Below, piece by piece: positions 40,081 to 48,529 of a stretch of 64,000 nucleotides of DNA. The notes beneath the pieces were generated by a model that was not told the origin of the DNA, searched no databases, and saw only the letters and a list, made by a program, of their open reading frames with translations. The stretch comes from RI-231 sp041394905 (GTDB lineage Bacteria; Acidobacteriota; Terriglobia; Bryobacterales; UBA6623): assembly GCA_041394905.1 (NCBI GenBank), contig JAWKHJ010000003.1:310001-374000 (forward strand). Reading direction: 5' to 3'. The position numbers were made by a program, and so were the translations under genes. Numbering within the stretch: the first letter of the stretch is position 1; the number at the start of each line of letters is the position of its first letter.

Positions 40081-40477
40081 TGGCGTCCAGAGAAGAAGGC
40101 GGAGGGACAACGAATTCATGTCCCTTCGCGGAGGCTAGAATGGACGGATAGATCTGGCGAGTTTTCAATCAATTCGACACGCAATGGAATAGAAATTCCT
40201 ACAGCGCCCGAGGACGGCGTGCACCGCGGCTCTGGGGCCGGGGTTGGCTGCAAGAAGAGTGTGAGCCCGCCAAAGTGACTTAATTCCCTGAAAAACGAGC
40301 CCTATCCGCGTCTCACACTGGAAACTCGAAGCTCCTCGGCGAAGGTGCGCCTTCAACCACCAAGGGTTGAGACCGCTATCCTCACCGCCCACTAAAAATC
40401 CAGTAACCCCGAAAATTCCCCAGGTGTTTCTTCCTGTAAATTTTCAGTATCTTGCATGGTAGTTCCCCCAGGAGGAG
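40081..40477. other. Intergenic region with one operator-like site
   Basis: No gene or RNA is recognisable. Near its end lies operator-like site 5 (40407-40424), and an AT-rich stretch (TTCTTCCTGTAAATTTTCAG) that may contain the promoter for the gene at 40478. Confidence 0.4.
40407..40424 (+). promoter_or_regulatory. Operator-like inverted repeat, site 5
   Basis: CCCCG-AAAATTCC-CCAGG, 53 bp upstream of the secreted protein gene at 40478; the first 13 bases are identical to site 1. Confidence 0.55.
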
Positions 40478-41983
40478 ATGGACATGCATTCAACCACCAC
40501 GATATCCAGATGGAGCGCGGTCACGTTGGCGATCCTGGCTATCGGGTTCGTCGGCAGCGCACACGCGCAGAGGCTCTGCGACGACGGAACCCGCCCTCCC
40601 TGTAACGGCGGGAGCGGAGGGGGAGACGTTCCGGATTTCGGCGACCTAATCTACCTTTATCGGAACGCGACCGGCGTTCCGATTCTCGACGGCAACCAGT
40701 GCCAGCAGCCGCTTGGTTTCAACTCCGACCTCTGCCCCGTGAGTACGCTCGACTGCACGGGCGCGAGTCCGTGCCTGGTTCCGACCGACCCTGCCACGTG
40801 CGCCATCGACCCCGCGTTTGCGGGTTGCACGCGTGAAGTCGACTTCGGCCGCATCAGCGAGGCTCGTTCTTCGGAGGCGGTCCTTGCGTCTCAGCTTGAG
40901 GACGTAGTGGTCAATTTGGCCACGGCTGACTGCATCACGCAAGATCCGGCGGGACGGCTCGTCACCAGCCGAGTCGTGGATGGCGTGGTCAGCTCGGGCG
41001 AGATTGACTCGCCGCTCCAGAACCTGGCGATGTACAAGCAACTGATCCAGACCGGCTCCCTGGGCGCCGACGCGAGTCCAATTCCGCTGCCAAGCGGAGC
41101 GCTCGCGACTGCGGCTCGGGCGTTAGGCGCCGGTTCTGACAAGGCGGGCGCCGTCGATGTCGATTTGGTCGTCTACGTGAACCAAATCATGGGACTCAGC
41201 GACCCGGCCACGCCGACCATCCTCGGCCCCAAAATCTGCATCAACGTCAAGGAGGAGGTGCAGGGCGTAGTCCAGCTCGTGCAGAAGTGCTTCCTCAACT
41301 ATGGGTCTTTCGGCTACGACCGCATTCGCAACTTCAATGCGCTACCGTCGCCCACCTATATTCCCGGGAACGCGCCGCAGCCGGGATGGTTCGAGTACCT
41401 CAGGGACCTCGGAACAATCCCACCCACCTTTGGAATCGCCCAGGGACCAATTGTCAGCGCGGTATTCCAAAGCGACCCTGGGTTCACAGGCGGCAACATC
41501 GGCGGCTTCGCACAAGCGGCCGACGACGCACGCGCGGTGATTAACTTCATGCACAACTGGCCGATTCCGGGCGCTTACACCACTCCCGTTGCATGTGAGG
41601 GATCGGGAATCGAGACTTACGACGTCTCGATCAGCTCGGTGTCGGGCCTGCAAGTTCCGACGCAGATGGTCGATGGCGGGGAGGGCCGAGAGTTCACTGT
41701 AGTCGTGACGAACGAGAGCGGTTCTCCGAATGCAGCATCCGGCGCGGTCACCGTGACGGCGGTCGCCGCAAGCGGTGGTGCGATCGTCGGCTCACCATGG
41801 GTGTTCGCATTTACGGATCTCGCACCAGGCGCCAGCAAGTCCTGGATCCAGCCCTTCACCACGAACCTCGGCGTGAAGACCACAATCAACTGGACTGCGA
41901 CCGTCACAGCGCCGGCTGACGTGAACCCGCTCAACAACACGGTCGTTGCAACGACCAACGTCAAGGTGACAGGGCGGCGCTAG
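40478..41983 (+). CDS. Cys-containing secreted protein with C-terminal CARDB-like domain
   Basis: Intact, 501 residues, preceded by AGGAGGAG. The signal peptide is VTLAILAIGFVGSAHA. The N-terminal 100 residues hold many Cys in pairs (LCDDGTRPPCNGG; CQQPLGFNSDLCPVSTLDC), which suggests disulfides. The middle region (EARSSEAVLASQLEDVVVNL; VDLVVYVNQIMGLSDPATP) has no family I know. Residues about 385-500 form an Ig-like fold of CARDB/DUF11 type (EFTVVVTNESGSPNAASGAV, FAFTDLAPGASKSW, TATVTAPADVNPLNNTVVAT). It is probably exported and adhesive or structural. It is the only non-signalling gene with the operator-like site, 53 bp upstream. Confidence 0.7.
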   Translation: MDMHSTTTISRWSAVTLAILAIGFVGSAHAQRLCDDGTRPPCNGGSGGGDVPDFGDLIYLYRNATGVPILDGNQCQQPLGFNSDLCPVSTLDCTGASPCLVPTDPATCAIDPAFAGCTREVDFGRISEARSSEAVLASQLEDVVVNLATADCITQDPAGRLVTSRVVDGVVSSGEIDSPLQNLAMYKQLIQTGSLGADASPIPLPSGALATAARALGAGSDKAGAVDVDLVVYVNQIMGLSDPATPTILGPKICINVKEEVQGVVQLVQKCFLNYGSFGYDRIRNFNALPSPTYIPGNAPQPGWFEYLRDLGTIPPTFGIAQGPIVSAVFQSDPGFTGGNIGGFAQAADDARAVINFMHNWPIPGAYTTPVACEGSGIETYDVSISSVSGLQVPTQMVDGGEGREFTVVVTNESGSPNAASGAVTVTAVAASGGAIVGSPWVFAFTDLAPGASKSWIQPFTTNLGVKTTINWTATVTAPADVNPLNNTVVATTNVKVTGRR

Positions 41984-42126
41984 CGGAGAGGGCAACCTCG
42001 AGGCCTATTCGCGGTCGCGTTCGAGCCTTTCGGGGAGGCCTGCCTCCCCGAATCTCTCGCCGCTTGTCGGGCGGGACGTCCTGCCTGACTCCACAGACAA
42101 AACCATAAGCGACACATAGAGGGGAG

Positions 42127-43854
42127 ATGATGAAACCGTCGACATTTAGGATCAGTTTCGGCGCCTGCGCGCTTGTGGCGATCGTCCTAGTAGGAAGCGC
42201 GGGAGCACAATCCAAGGCCCAGTCCGAATTCACCTGGGCCACAGTCGTAAACAACAACGACCAGATGCCCGGCGCTCCAGGCGGGCGCAGATTCAACAGC
42301 TATAACCAGCCCTCCGTCAACCGGGACGGCTTGGTGGTAATCCGAGCGCGCAGCCGCGGCGGAGACCCGTTCGGGGCCGCCACGCACGGCATCTACCTGC
42401 GCGACATGTCCGTCGCCGGTCCTGTCGTACGAATCCTCGATCGGACCACGGTCGTTCCAGGTCCCAACAACCTGGGCTCCAGCTTCATAGAAACGCCTTC
42501 CTTCCCGCGCATCGACATCGACTCACAGACCATCGTTACCCGCGGAAATCATCCGCCGGTCTGGGAGTACATCGAAGGTGGTTTGGAGACGCGCGCCGGA
42601 ACCACCGGCGTTTACGCCAACCCCTTCGGCTCACTGATAACGGGCGCGGCGAAGCTTGGCGATCTACCGGACTTTTCGTTCTGGGAAACACCCGAGTTTC
42701 CTGGGGTCCGCTTCGAGGTGTTCCCGGGTGCGCCGTCCGCCACCCGGCGCTCGACGATCGCCTTCAAGGGAAACTACACGGCAGGAGGCGTCGCCATGAC
42801 CGGCGTGTACTTCCGCGATCTGGAAGCCGGGCCAATCGCGCTGCTGGGCGGAAGCGCACCCATTGTGGGAATTGCCAGCAGCGCGGACACCCTGATTCCA
42901 GGTTCCCGTGCGTTGTTTGGATCCACAGCCCCGCCAAGCGCGGCGGGAGACACGCTCGTGTTCGCCGGCTTCGACAACGAGGACGCCCCAACGTTGGGTG
43001 GGATCTACTTGGCGCCGCTTCGTTCGAAGCCTCCGCTCACCCCGCTCGTCTCAATTGGGAGCGCGGTTCCAGAAGAGAAGAACCAGACTTTCGCCGCGTT
43101 CGGCGAAGGCCTGTCGTTCGACGGCCGCCATGTAGGCTTCTGGGGCGCCTGGGGGAACAAGACCCGGACCGTGCGCCTCTATTGCCCGACGGAAGGCAAC
43201 CAGGACCGCATCGCCTACTGCAACCAGGAGCTCGTCTGCGCCGATACAGGTCAGGTACTGGGAGACCCGAACAGCGTCTGTAACGATCCGACCGACCCCA
43301 ACTACGGCATCGCCTGCTACCAGGAGAAACACGTGCCGGTCGGGCAAGGCGTCTTCGTCCACGACGTCAAGACGCGTCGCACACAAGTAGTCGCGAAGGT
43401 CAGCGACGGCTTCGACGACTTTCTGTTCTGGAACTACTCTGGCAAGACCCCTTGCGTGGGCGCCGGACACTCTGAGGAAGGCGCCGAGGACGACGGCGAA
43501 GCGGTGCGTTGGCGCTCGTCCGCATTTGTCGCTGTGTCCTCGACAGGGGCGTCGTTCCGAGCGGCTTTCAAAGCCAGGAAGGGTCAGCTCGTCAATGGGG
43601 TCTGGAAGAACTCAGTGGACGGGATCTACCTCGATCGGGGACCGGGCTGGCCCCGGCTGCTCACGGTTGTCGATACGACGATGGCCGGCCAAGTGCTCGA
43701 TCCCGAGGCGCCGGCGAGTTCGACGGTTATCGAGCTCGGTTTGGAGCGGGAGGGCTTGCGTGGAGACTGGCTGGTCATCAACGCAACCATGGGAGTCGAA
43801 GGAGAGGCGGAGGAAGAGGGCATGGCCGGCGTTTACATAACGCCGACGCCGTGA
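42127..43854 (+). CDS. Secreted beta-propeller-like protein, unknown
   Basis: Intact, 575 residues, with GAGGGGAG just upstream. The signal peptide is GACALVAIVLVGSAGAQ. The rest has recurring strands with a 'G(I/V)Y.RD' theme: THGIYLRDMSVAGPVVRILD, MTGVYFRDLEAGPIALLGG, LGGIYLAPLRSKPPLTPLVS and VDGIYLDRGPGWPRLLTVVD. Each is followed by a hydrophobic strand, so a beta-propeller of about five or six blades is likely. This resembles DUF7453-like secreted proteins. A Cys-rich insertion (LYCPTEGNQDRIAYCNQELV) is a further oddity. It lies 144 bases after the preceding secreted protein, probably in the same transcript or regulon. Confidence 0.68.
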   Translation: MMKPSTFRISFGACALVAIVLVGSAGAQSKAQSEFTWATVVNNNDQMPGAPGGRRFNSYNQPSVNRDGLVVIRARSRGGDPFGAATHGIYLRDMSVAGPVVRILDRTTVVPGPNNLGSSFIETPSFPRIDIDSQTIVTRGNHPPVWEYIEGGLETRAGTTGVYANPFGSLITGAAKLGDLPDFSFWETPEFPGVRFEVFPGAPSATRRSTIAFKGNYTAGGVAMTGVYFRDLEAGPIALLGGSAPIVGIASSADTLIPGSRALFGSTAPPSAAGDTLVFAGFDNEDAPTLGGIYLAPLRSKPPLTPLVSIGSAVPEEKNQTFAAFGEGLSFDGRHVGFWGAWGNKTRTVRLYCPTEGNQDRIAYCNQELVCADTGQVLGDPNSVCNDPTDPNYGIACYQEKHVPVGQGVFVHDVKTRRTQVVAKVSDGFDDFLFWNYSGKTPCVGAGHSEEGAEDDGEAVRWRSSAFVAVSSTGASFRAAFKARKGQLVNGVWKNSVDGIYLDRGPGWPRLLTVVDTTMAGQVLDPEAPASSTVIELGLEREGLRGDWLVINATMGVEGEAEEEGMAGVYITPTP

Positions 43855-43892
43855 TGAGGCGTGTGACACGCCACGCGGTCTCACCCCTCTTT

Positions 43893-43920
43893 GGCCCTCC
43901 ACCAAAAGGAGTGGAGGGCC
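43893..43920. terminator. Bidirectional hairpin between convergent genes
   Basis: GGCCCTCCAC-CAAAAGGA-GTGGAGGGCC, a perfect 10-bp stem, with a smaller hairpin GGCGTG-TGA-CACGCC just upstream (43858-43872). It lies between the stops at 43854 (+) and 43996 (-). No clear T tract. Confidence 0.5.
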
Positions 43921-43995
43921 CTGCCCCGAACGCCGCGGCCGTACGATGCGCGAGCGAGCTCTGAGGGCGGAAAATGCCGGCGCGAGGGGCCGCTC

Positions 43996-44465
43996 TCACT
44001 GTTCGCTTTCGAGGTCGGAAAAGTCGGAAGAGATCGCATCGCGAAGACGTTCGAACCCCCGTTCGTCTCCGTAGTCGAGGAACCGCGAATAGCGTGAGTG
44101 TGGCGCCGCAGGCTCTCGCTGGTGCTTGATCGGACACCAGTATTGCTCAGTCCGAGCCAGGATCTCCCGAAAATACGAGCTGACGCCATTGGCGTACGAA
44201 CAGTAGAGACAATTGATCCGCTGAATCCGCGTGAGATAGCGCAATTTCGCCCGGTCGAACGCGAAATGGTCGCGCCGGCGCACGCGCGGGATGCCTGTGA
44301 GGCGGCAGGAGAGCTCCTGGTACACCATGAGAGCAAGGTCGAGCAATAAGATAGGCAAGGCAGTCGCGTAGAGGTTTGCGACGTTCGCGGTCGACCAGAC
44401 GAGCCCAACGGATTGTTCGGCCGACCTGTTGGCAGTAGAAATCTGGGTAGAAACGCTCACGCTCA
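43996..44465 (-). CDS. Conserved protein with CxYC and CPIKH cysteine motifs (one frameshift)
   Basis: The N-terminal part (RFYPDFYCQQVGRTIRWARL; REPLRDCLAYL-type helix) and, after a frame change near 44350, the main part LMVYQELSCRLTGIPRVRRR form one protein of about 155 residues. Characteristic motifs are INCLYCSYANGVSSYFREIL and ARTEQYWCPIKH. The Cys pairs could bind metal. I have seen this motif combination in uncharacterised proteins of several Gram-negative phyla but know no function. No start codon is clear; the gene abuts or slightly overlaps the M48 protease stop at 44463, so it is probably in the same operon. Confidence 0.55.
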
Positions 44466-45941
44466 ATAGGCAGGCAATTGCGATGCCAGTGGCGTGGGGA
44501 AGCAGACGGCCTCGATGGGTTGGCCGGGCTGATAGTCGATCTTGTTCGGCAGCGGACAATCCTTCTCGTAGGGCTCCAGTAGCGTCGGCTTGCAAGGCTG
44601 TTCGGCGGCGGACCGTTCCTCGCCCTCGGCGCAGCCTTCGAGGTTTTTCTGAAAGCGATGAAATTCGTCGGTTTCAACAACGAGGTCAGCTTTGGCAGGG
44701 AGGAAGGCGATCTCGCGGCGGCTCTGCACCATCCGCTGATAGAACGGCGGGTGAGTACGAAACCAGCTCGCGCCTCGGATGTAACCCTCCCTGGTCGCCA
44801 TCTTGTCGAAGAACTGGATGAAGCCGTAGGGGTCGTATCCGGCGTTCCAGGCATACTGGACGCCGAGCTGGTCGGCTTCGAGCTCGTAGTCGCGGCTGAC
44901 GCCGAGGAGCTCGAGGCTCAGGGCCAACCCGAGCCCGTAGAAGCCGTATTGCAGGGCGTAGTAGGTTCCGATGCCGACCGCGCCGCCGGTGAAGATCACG
45001 GCCCCGACCTGCGCGGCCTGATACAGGATGGAAGCGATCGTGGCTTTTTTCATCAAGCGGTGGCCATGCCGGGCGGCGACGTGCGCCATCTCGTGCGCTA
45101 AGACACCCACGAGCTGCGAGTCATCCTCGACGGCCTCCAGCAAGCCCCGGTTGATGAAGAGATACCCGCCGGGCAGGGCGAAGGCGTTGATTTCCTCGCT
45201 GTCGAGCAGCGTCACCTGAAGCGGAACCTGCAAGTCGGAGCGCGCGGCAACCCGCTGCGCGAGGCCATTCACGTAGGCGAACACCTTCTCGTCCTCGAGT
45301 TCCTTGGGCATCATGCCCAGACGGCGCATCTCGTCGATTGCTTCTTTGCCGCGCTCGATGTCCTTCGCCTGGCCTTCGATGATCTCGCGGAAGCCAATGT
45401 CTTCGACGTCGCCGTGCTCCCTTTGGCGATAGGCGCGCGAAGCTATGTCCTGTGCGATGCGCTTTGCTTCCCCGGGCCAGTACTCGATTAGATCGAGCTT
45501 GGCTTCCTTGTGGGCATAGGCCAGCGGGACCGAGTGCCTGGCAAACATCTGGGCCTGCTCCTGCTCAATGCGGTGATTTTGGATCGTGCAGTGCAGGTCG
45601 TGTCGCTGTTGCTCACTGAGCTTGCCGCTCTCGCGCCGAAGCTCGGATCGCGCTTCGGCCAGCACCTTGTCGAGGCTTTTCGATTGCTCTTTGAAACCCT
45701 TTGCGCAAGCATCTTTAGCGCGCTTGACGTACTCGCGCATGCGTCGGATCTGCGTTGGGCTGAATTCGAGGCCAGCGGCGTCATCAAATAGCTCCAGATA
45801 GGAGAGATTCAACGCATTTTGGAATGCGCTGAAAACCGCCGGCTGAAGGTCCGCCTGTGGCGCTTGTTGCGCCGCAGCTGTAGGCGGAGCCGTCAGAACG
45901 ACGGTCAAGATCAGAGAGCAAATCCGCCGTGTATCCAACAT
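44463..45941 (-). CDS. Secreted M48-family (Ste24/BepA-like) metalloprotease
   Basis: Intact, about 492 residues. The signal is ICSLILTVVLTAPPTAAA. A helical, Lys/Glu-rich N-terminal half (REYVKRAKDACAKGFKEQSK) precedes the peptidase core. Core motifs are NGLAQRVAARSDLQVPLQVT, INAFALPGGYLFINRGLLEA, the zinc site VLAHEMAHVAARHGHRLMKK and the downstream glutamate motif ELEADQLGVQYAWNAGYDP. M48 enzymes of the BepA/YfgC type control outer-membrane protein quality. The unusual long N-terminal coil may bind substrates. It starts six bases after the GroEL stop, so periplasmic and cytoplasmic protein quality control appear cotranscribed. Confidence 0.9.
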   Translation of the reverse strand: MLDTRRICSLILTVVLTAPPTAAAQQAPQADLQPAVFSAFQNALNLSYLELFDDAAGLEFSPTQIRRMREYVKRAKDACAKGFKEQSKSLDKVLAEARSELRRESGKLSEQQRHDLHCTIQNHRIEQEQAQMFARHSVPLAYAHKEAKLDLIEYWPGEAKRIAQDIASRAYRQREHGDVEDIGFREIIEGQAKDIERGKEAIDEMRRLGMMPKELEDEKVFAYVNGLAQRVAARSDLQVPLQVTLLDSEEINAFALPGGYLFINRGLLEAVEDDSQLVGVLAHEMAHVAARHGHRLMKKATIASILYQAAQVGAVIFTGGAVGIGTYYALQYGFYGLGLALSLELLGVSRDYELEADQLGVQYAWNAGYDPYGFIQFFDKMATREGYIRGASWFRTHPPFYQRMVQSRREIAFLPAKADLVVETDEFHRFQKNLEGCAEGEERSAAEQPCKPTLLEPYEKDCPLPNKIDYQPGQPIEAVCFPTPLASQLPAY

Positions 45942-45946
45942 CCCGG

Positions 45947-47572
45947 CTACTCCATATCCATGGCATCGGAGCCAACCCGCGCCTTCTTGGGCTCCGGCAA
46001 CTCTGTCATCGTCGCCTCGGTGAGCAGAAGCGTGCTTGCGACCGACACCGCATTCTCGAGCGCCAACCGGACGACCTTGGTGGGATCGATGATGCCCGCT
46101 TCGAGCAGATCCACGTACTGGTTGCACGAAGCGTCGAAGCCCACGGATCCCGAGGCCGATCGCATGCGGTCGACGACCACGCCGGCGTCGGCGCCGGAGT
46201 TCTCGGCGATCTGTCGCGTGGGCGCCTCGAGCGCACGCCGCAGCATCCGAACGCCAGTGCGCTCGTCGCCTTCGCAGCGCTCCGCCTCGGACGATACGGC
46301 TTCGATCACGCGAAGCAGAGCCAAGCCTCCGCCAGGAACGATGCCTTCCTCACCGGCGGCGCGGGTTGCGCTGATGGCGTCCTCGAAAGCTTCCTTACGA
46401 TTCTTCATCTCCGCTTCCGAAGGGGCGCCGACGCGAATCACCGCGACGCCGCCGGCGAGCTTGGCCAACCGCTCCTTGAGCTTCTCTTTGTCGTAGTCCG
46501 AAGTCGTGTCGTCGATCTGCTTGCGCAGCTCGTTGCAGCGGCCGTCGATCGCCGCCTTCTCGCCGGCGCCACTGACGATCGTGGTTGCGTCTTTGTCAAT
46601 CACGACGCGCTTGGCGTGGCCGAGCTCAGCCTGCGTGACGTTCTCGAGTTTGACCCCAAGCTCCTCCGCCAGCACTTGGCCGCCTGTGAGGATCGCGATG
46701 TCGCCCAACATGGCTTTGCGGCGATCACCGAAGCCCGGCGCTTTCACCGCGCAGCAAGGCAGCAGCCCGCGCAACTTGTTGACCACCAGAGTGGCCAAGG
46801 CGTCTCCCTCGACGTCTTCCGCGATGACGAGCAGCGGTTTGCCCGCCTGCACGACCTGCTCGAGCAGCGGAACTAGGTCTTTCATCGTCGTGATCTTCTT
46901 TTCGTGGATCAAGATGAATGGATCGTCGAGCTCCGCAACCATACTCTCGGGATTCGTCACAAAGTAGGGCGAGATATAGCCCCGGTCAAACTGCATGCCT
47001 TCGACGACGTCGAGCACGGTCTCAGTCGTCTTCGATTCCTCGACGGTGATGACGCCTTCGAGGCCCACCTTGTCGACGGCATCAGCGACCATGGCGCCGA
47101 TCGACTCTTCGTTGTGGGCGGAGACGGTAGCGACTTGCTCGCGCTCTCGGTGGTCCTTCACGGGCCGTGACTGGGACCTGAGCGCCTCCACAGCCACGCG
47201 AAGACCTCGCTCCAAGCCTCGCTTGAGATCGATGCCGCTCGCTCCTGCGGCTATGTTGCGAACGCCCTCGGCAAAGATGGCGTAGGCCAGAATAGTCGAC
47301 GTGCTCGTACCGTCGCCGACCTGGTCCCCAGTGCGCTCCGCCGCCTCCCGCATCATGCGGGCGCCGAGGTTCTCAACGGCGTCCTTGAGCTCGATCTCTT
47401 TGGCAATCGTCACGCCGTCATTGCAGACGACGGGCCGGCCGAACTTCTTGTCGAGGAGCACGCACTTCGACTTCGGACCGAGCGTGACCCGAACGGCATC
47501 CCAGACTGCAGACGCACCGCGCAGCAGACCCTCGCGCGCGTCCGAGCGGAAGAGTAGTTCTTTAGCGGCCAT
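45947..47572 (-). CDS. groL: Divergent GroEL-family chaperonin (no GroES, no GGM tail)
   Basis: Intact, about 541 residues, start MAAKELLFRSDAREGLLRGA. ATP-site motifs are VTLGPKSKCVLLDKKFGRPV, NDGVTIAKEIELKDAVENLG, VGDGTSTSTILAYAIFAEG and EGIVPGGGLALLRVIEAV. Apical-domain signature segments are FDRGYISPYFVTNPESMVAE and KAPGFGDRRKAMLGDIAIL. It differs from housekeeping GroEL in three ways. The canonical GPKGRNV is GPKSKCV. The flexible Gly-Gly-Met tail is replaced by RVGSDAMDME. No groES gene adjoins it. It is therefore probably a second, specialised chaperonin. Its neighbours are the M48 protease and a phosphoribosyltransferase. Confidence 0.9.
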   Translation of the reverse strand: MAAKELLFRSDAREGLLRGASAVWDAVRVTLGPKSKCVLLDKKFGRPVVCNDGVTIAKEIELKDAVENLGARMMREAAERTGDQVGDGTSTSTILAYAIFAEGVRNIAAGASGIDLKRGLERGLRVAVEALRSQSRPVKDHREREQVATVSAHNEESIGAMVADAVDKVGLEGVITVEESKTTETVLDVVEGMQFDRGYISPYFVTNPESMVAELDDPFILIHEKKITTMKDLVPLLEQVVQAGKPLLVIAEDVEGDALATLVVNKLRGLLPCCAVKAPGFGDRRKAMLGDIAILTGGQVLAEELGVKLENVTQAELGHAKRVVIDKDATTIVSGAGEKAAIDGRCNELRKQIDDTTSDYDKEKLKERLAKLAGGVAVIRVGAPSEAEMKNRKEAFEDAISATRAAGEEGIVPGGGLALLRVIEAVSSEAERCEGDERTGVRMLRRALEAPTRQIAENSGADAGVVVDRMRSASGSVGFDASCNQYVDLLEAGIIDPTKVVRLALENAVSVASTLLLTEATMTELPEPKKARVGSDAMDME

Positions 47573-47623
47573 AATCAGCACCTTCCTGGGCGTGGTAAAC
47601 GCACCTTCGTCGCCAAACAACGT

Positions 47624-48277
47624 CTAGTTTTGGTTGCGAACGGCAGAGGGCGCCGGATGCAGAGCGGCGATCACCTCGTCGTCCGAAACTCCAGAGAAGT
47701 CCTCAAAGAACTGGCCGACAGCGACAAACTCGTCCGACGCGTAACCGCACACCGCTTCGTCCGCGACCTTCTCAATCTCGCGCAGAGTGTGCGTCGGGGC
47801 GACACCGATAGCGGCTATCAGCCGAGCCGGCGCCAATCGCCGAACGCTACGCAGAGCCGCCATCAAAGTCGAGCCGGTCGCAATCCCGTCATCCACCACG
47901 ATTACGTCGCGTCCCGCCACCTGCAACGCCTTCCGATCGGGCGTATACAGCCGTCTCCGGCGCCTGATCAAAGCCAACTGTTGAGCGGTCTCGCGGTCCA
48001 AGTAGGCCTCATCCACACCCGCGGCTTGGGCCCAGGGGCTGACAGTCGTTTCTCCTTGCTCGTCTATCGCCCCAACGGCCAGCTCTTCCTGGTAAGGCGC
48101 TCGCAGTTTGTGCACGAGCACGATGTCCAGGTCGCCGCCCAATCGTTCAGCAACAATACGGGCCATAGGAACTCCGCCTCTTGGCACTCCTAGGACAAGT
48201 GGCCTTCGTCCACGGTAACGATTCAGTTGCCGCGCCAGTTGCTCGGCCGCTTCCTCGCGATTGCGAAACTGCACCAT
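47624..48277 (-). CDS. Phosphoribosyltransferase-domain protein
   Basis: With the ATG at 48277 (GAGAGG upstream) the protein starts VQFRNREEAAEQLARQLNRY. The family-typical GRRPLVLGVPRGGVPMARIV follows. The PRPP-binding loop is RDVIVVDDGIATGSTLMAAL, and LDIVLVHKLRAPYQEELAVG lies between. A C-terminal DEFVAVGQFFEDFSGVSDDE segment is characteristic of the 'VAVGxxYxDFxxxxDEE' branch found in stress islands beside dienelactone hydrolase genes. The substrate base is unknown; roles in nucleotide salvage or stress signalling are proposed for the branch. The frame is open upstream to 48448, so a longer start is possible. Confidence 0.85.
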   Translation of the reverse strand: MVQFRNREEAAEQLARQLNRYRGRRPLVLGVPRGGVPMARIVAERLGGDLDIVLVHKLRAPYQEELAVGAIDEQGETTVSPWAQAAGVDEAYLDRETAQQLALIRRRRRLYTPDRKALQVAGRDVIVVDDGIATGSTLMAALRSVRRLAPARLIAAIGVAPTHTLREIEKVADEAVCGYASDEFVAVGQFFEDFSGVSDDEVIAALHPAPSAVRNQN

Positions 48278-48477
48278 GACCTCTCGCCGAGGCCAGAGCA
48301 AACGATCTGCCACTTTTCCGCCGAGGCGCATGGCGACTGACTGCGATAGAAGCAAATCGCCGCGTTTGACATCCGCGCGATCTGGCTCCCCTCGACTTCC
48401 CTTCAGCGATCTTCGAGCCCGCGCTCGTCGCTCGAGCCAGCTCTTCACAAGAAGCTCTGCGAGGGCGTCGCTTTCAG

Positions 48478-48495
48478 CCCCGGATATCTACGGGG
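48478..48495 (+). promoter_or_regulatory. Operator-like inverted repeat, site 6
   Basis: CCCCG-GATATCTA-CGGGG, with perfect 5-bp arms, 34 bp upstream of the receiver gene at 48530. It lies in the divergent region shared with the phosphoribosyltransferase gene. Confidence 0.55.
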
Positions 48496-48529
48496 TTACT
48501 TCACTCGTTGCGTTCGCTAGTTTCGAGTC

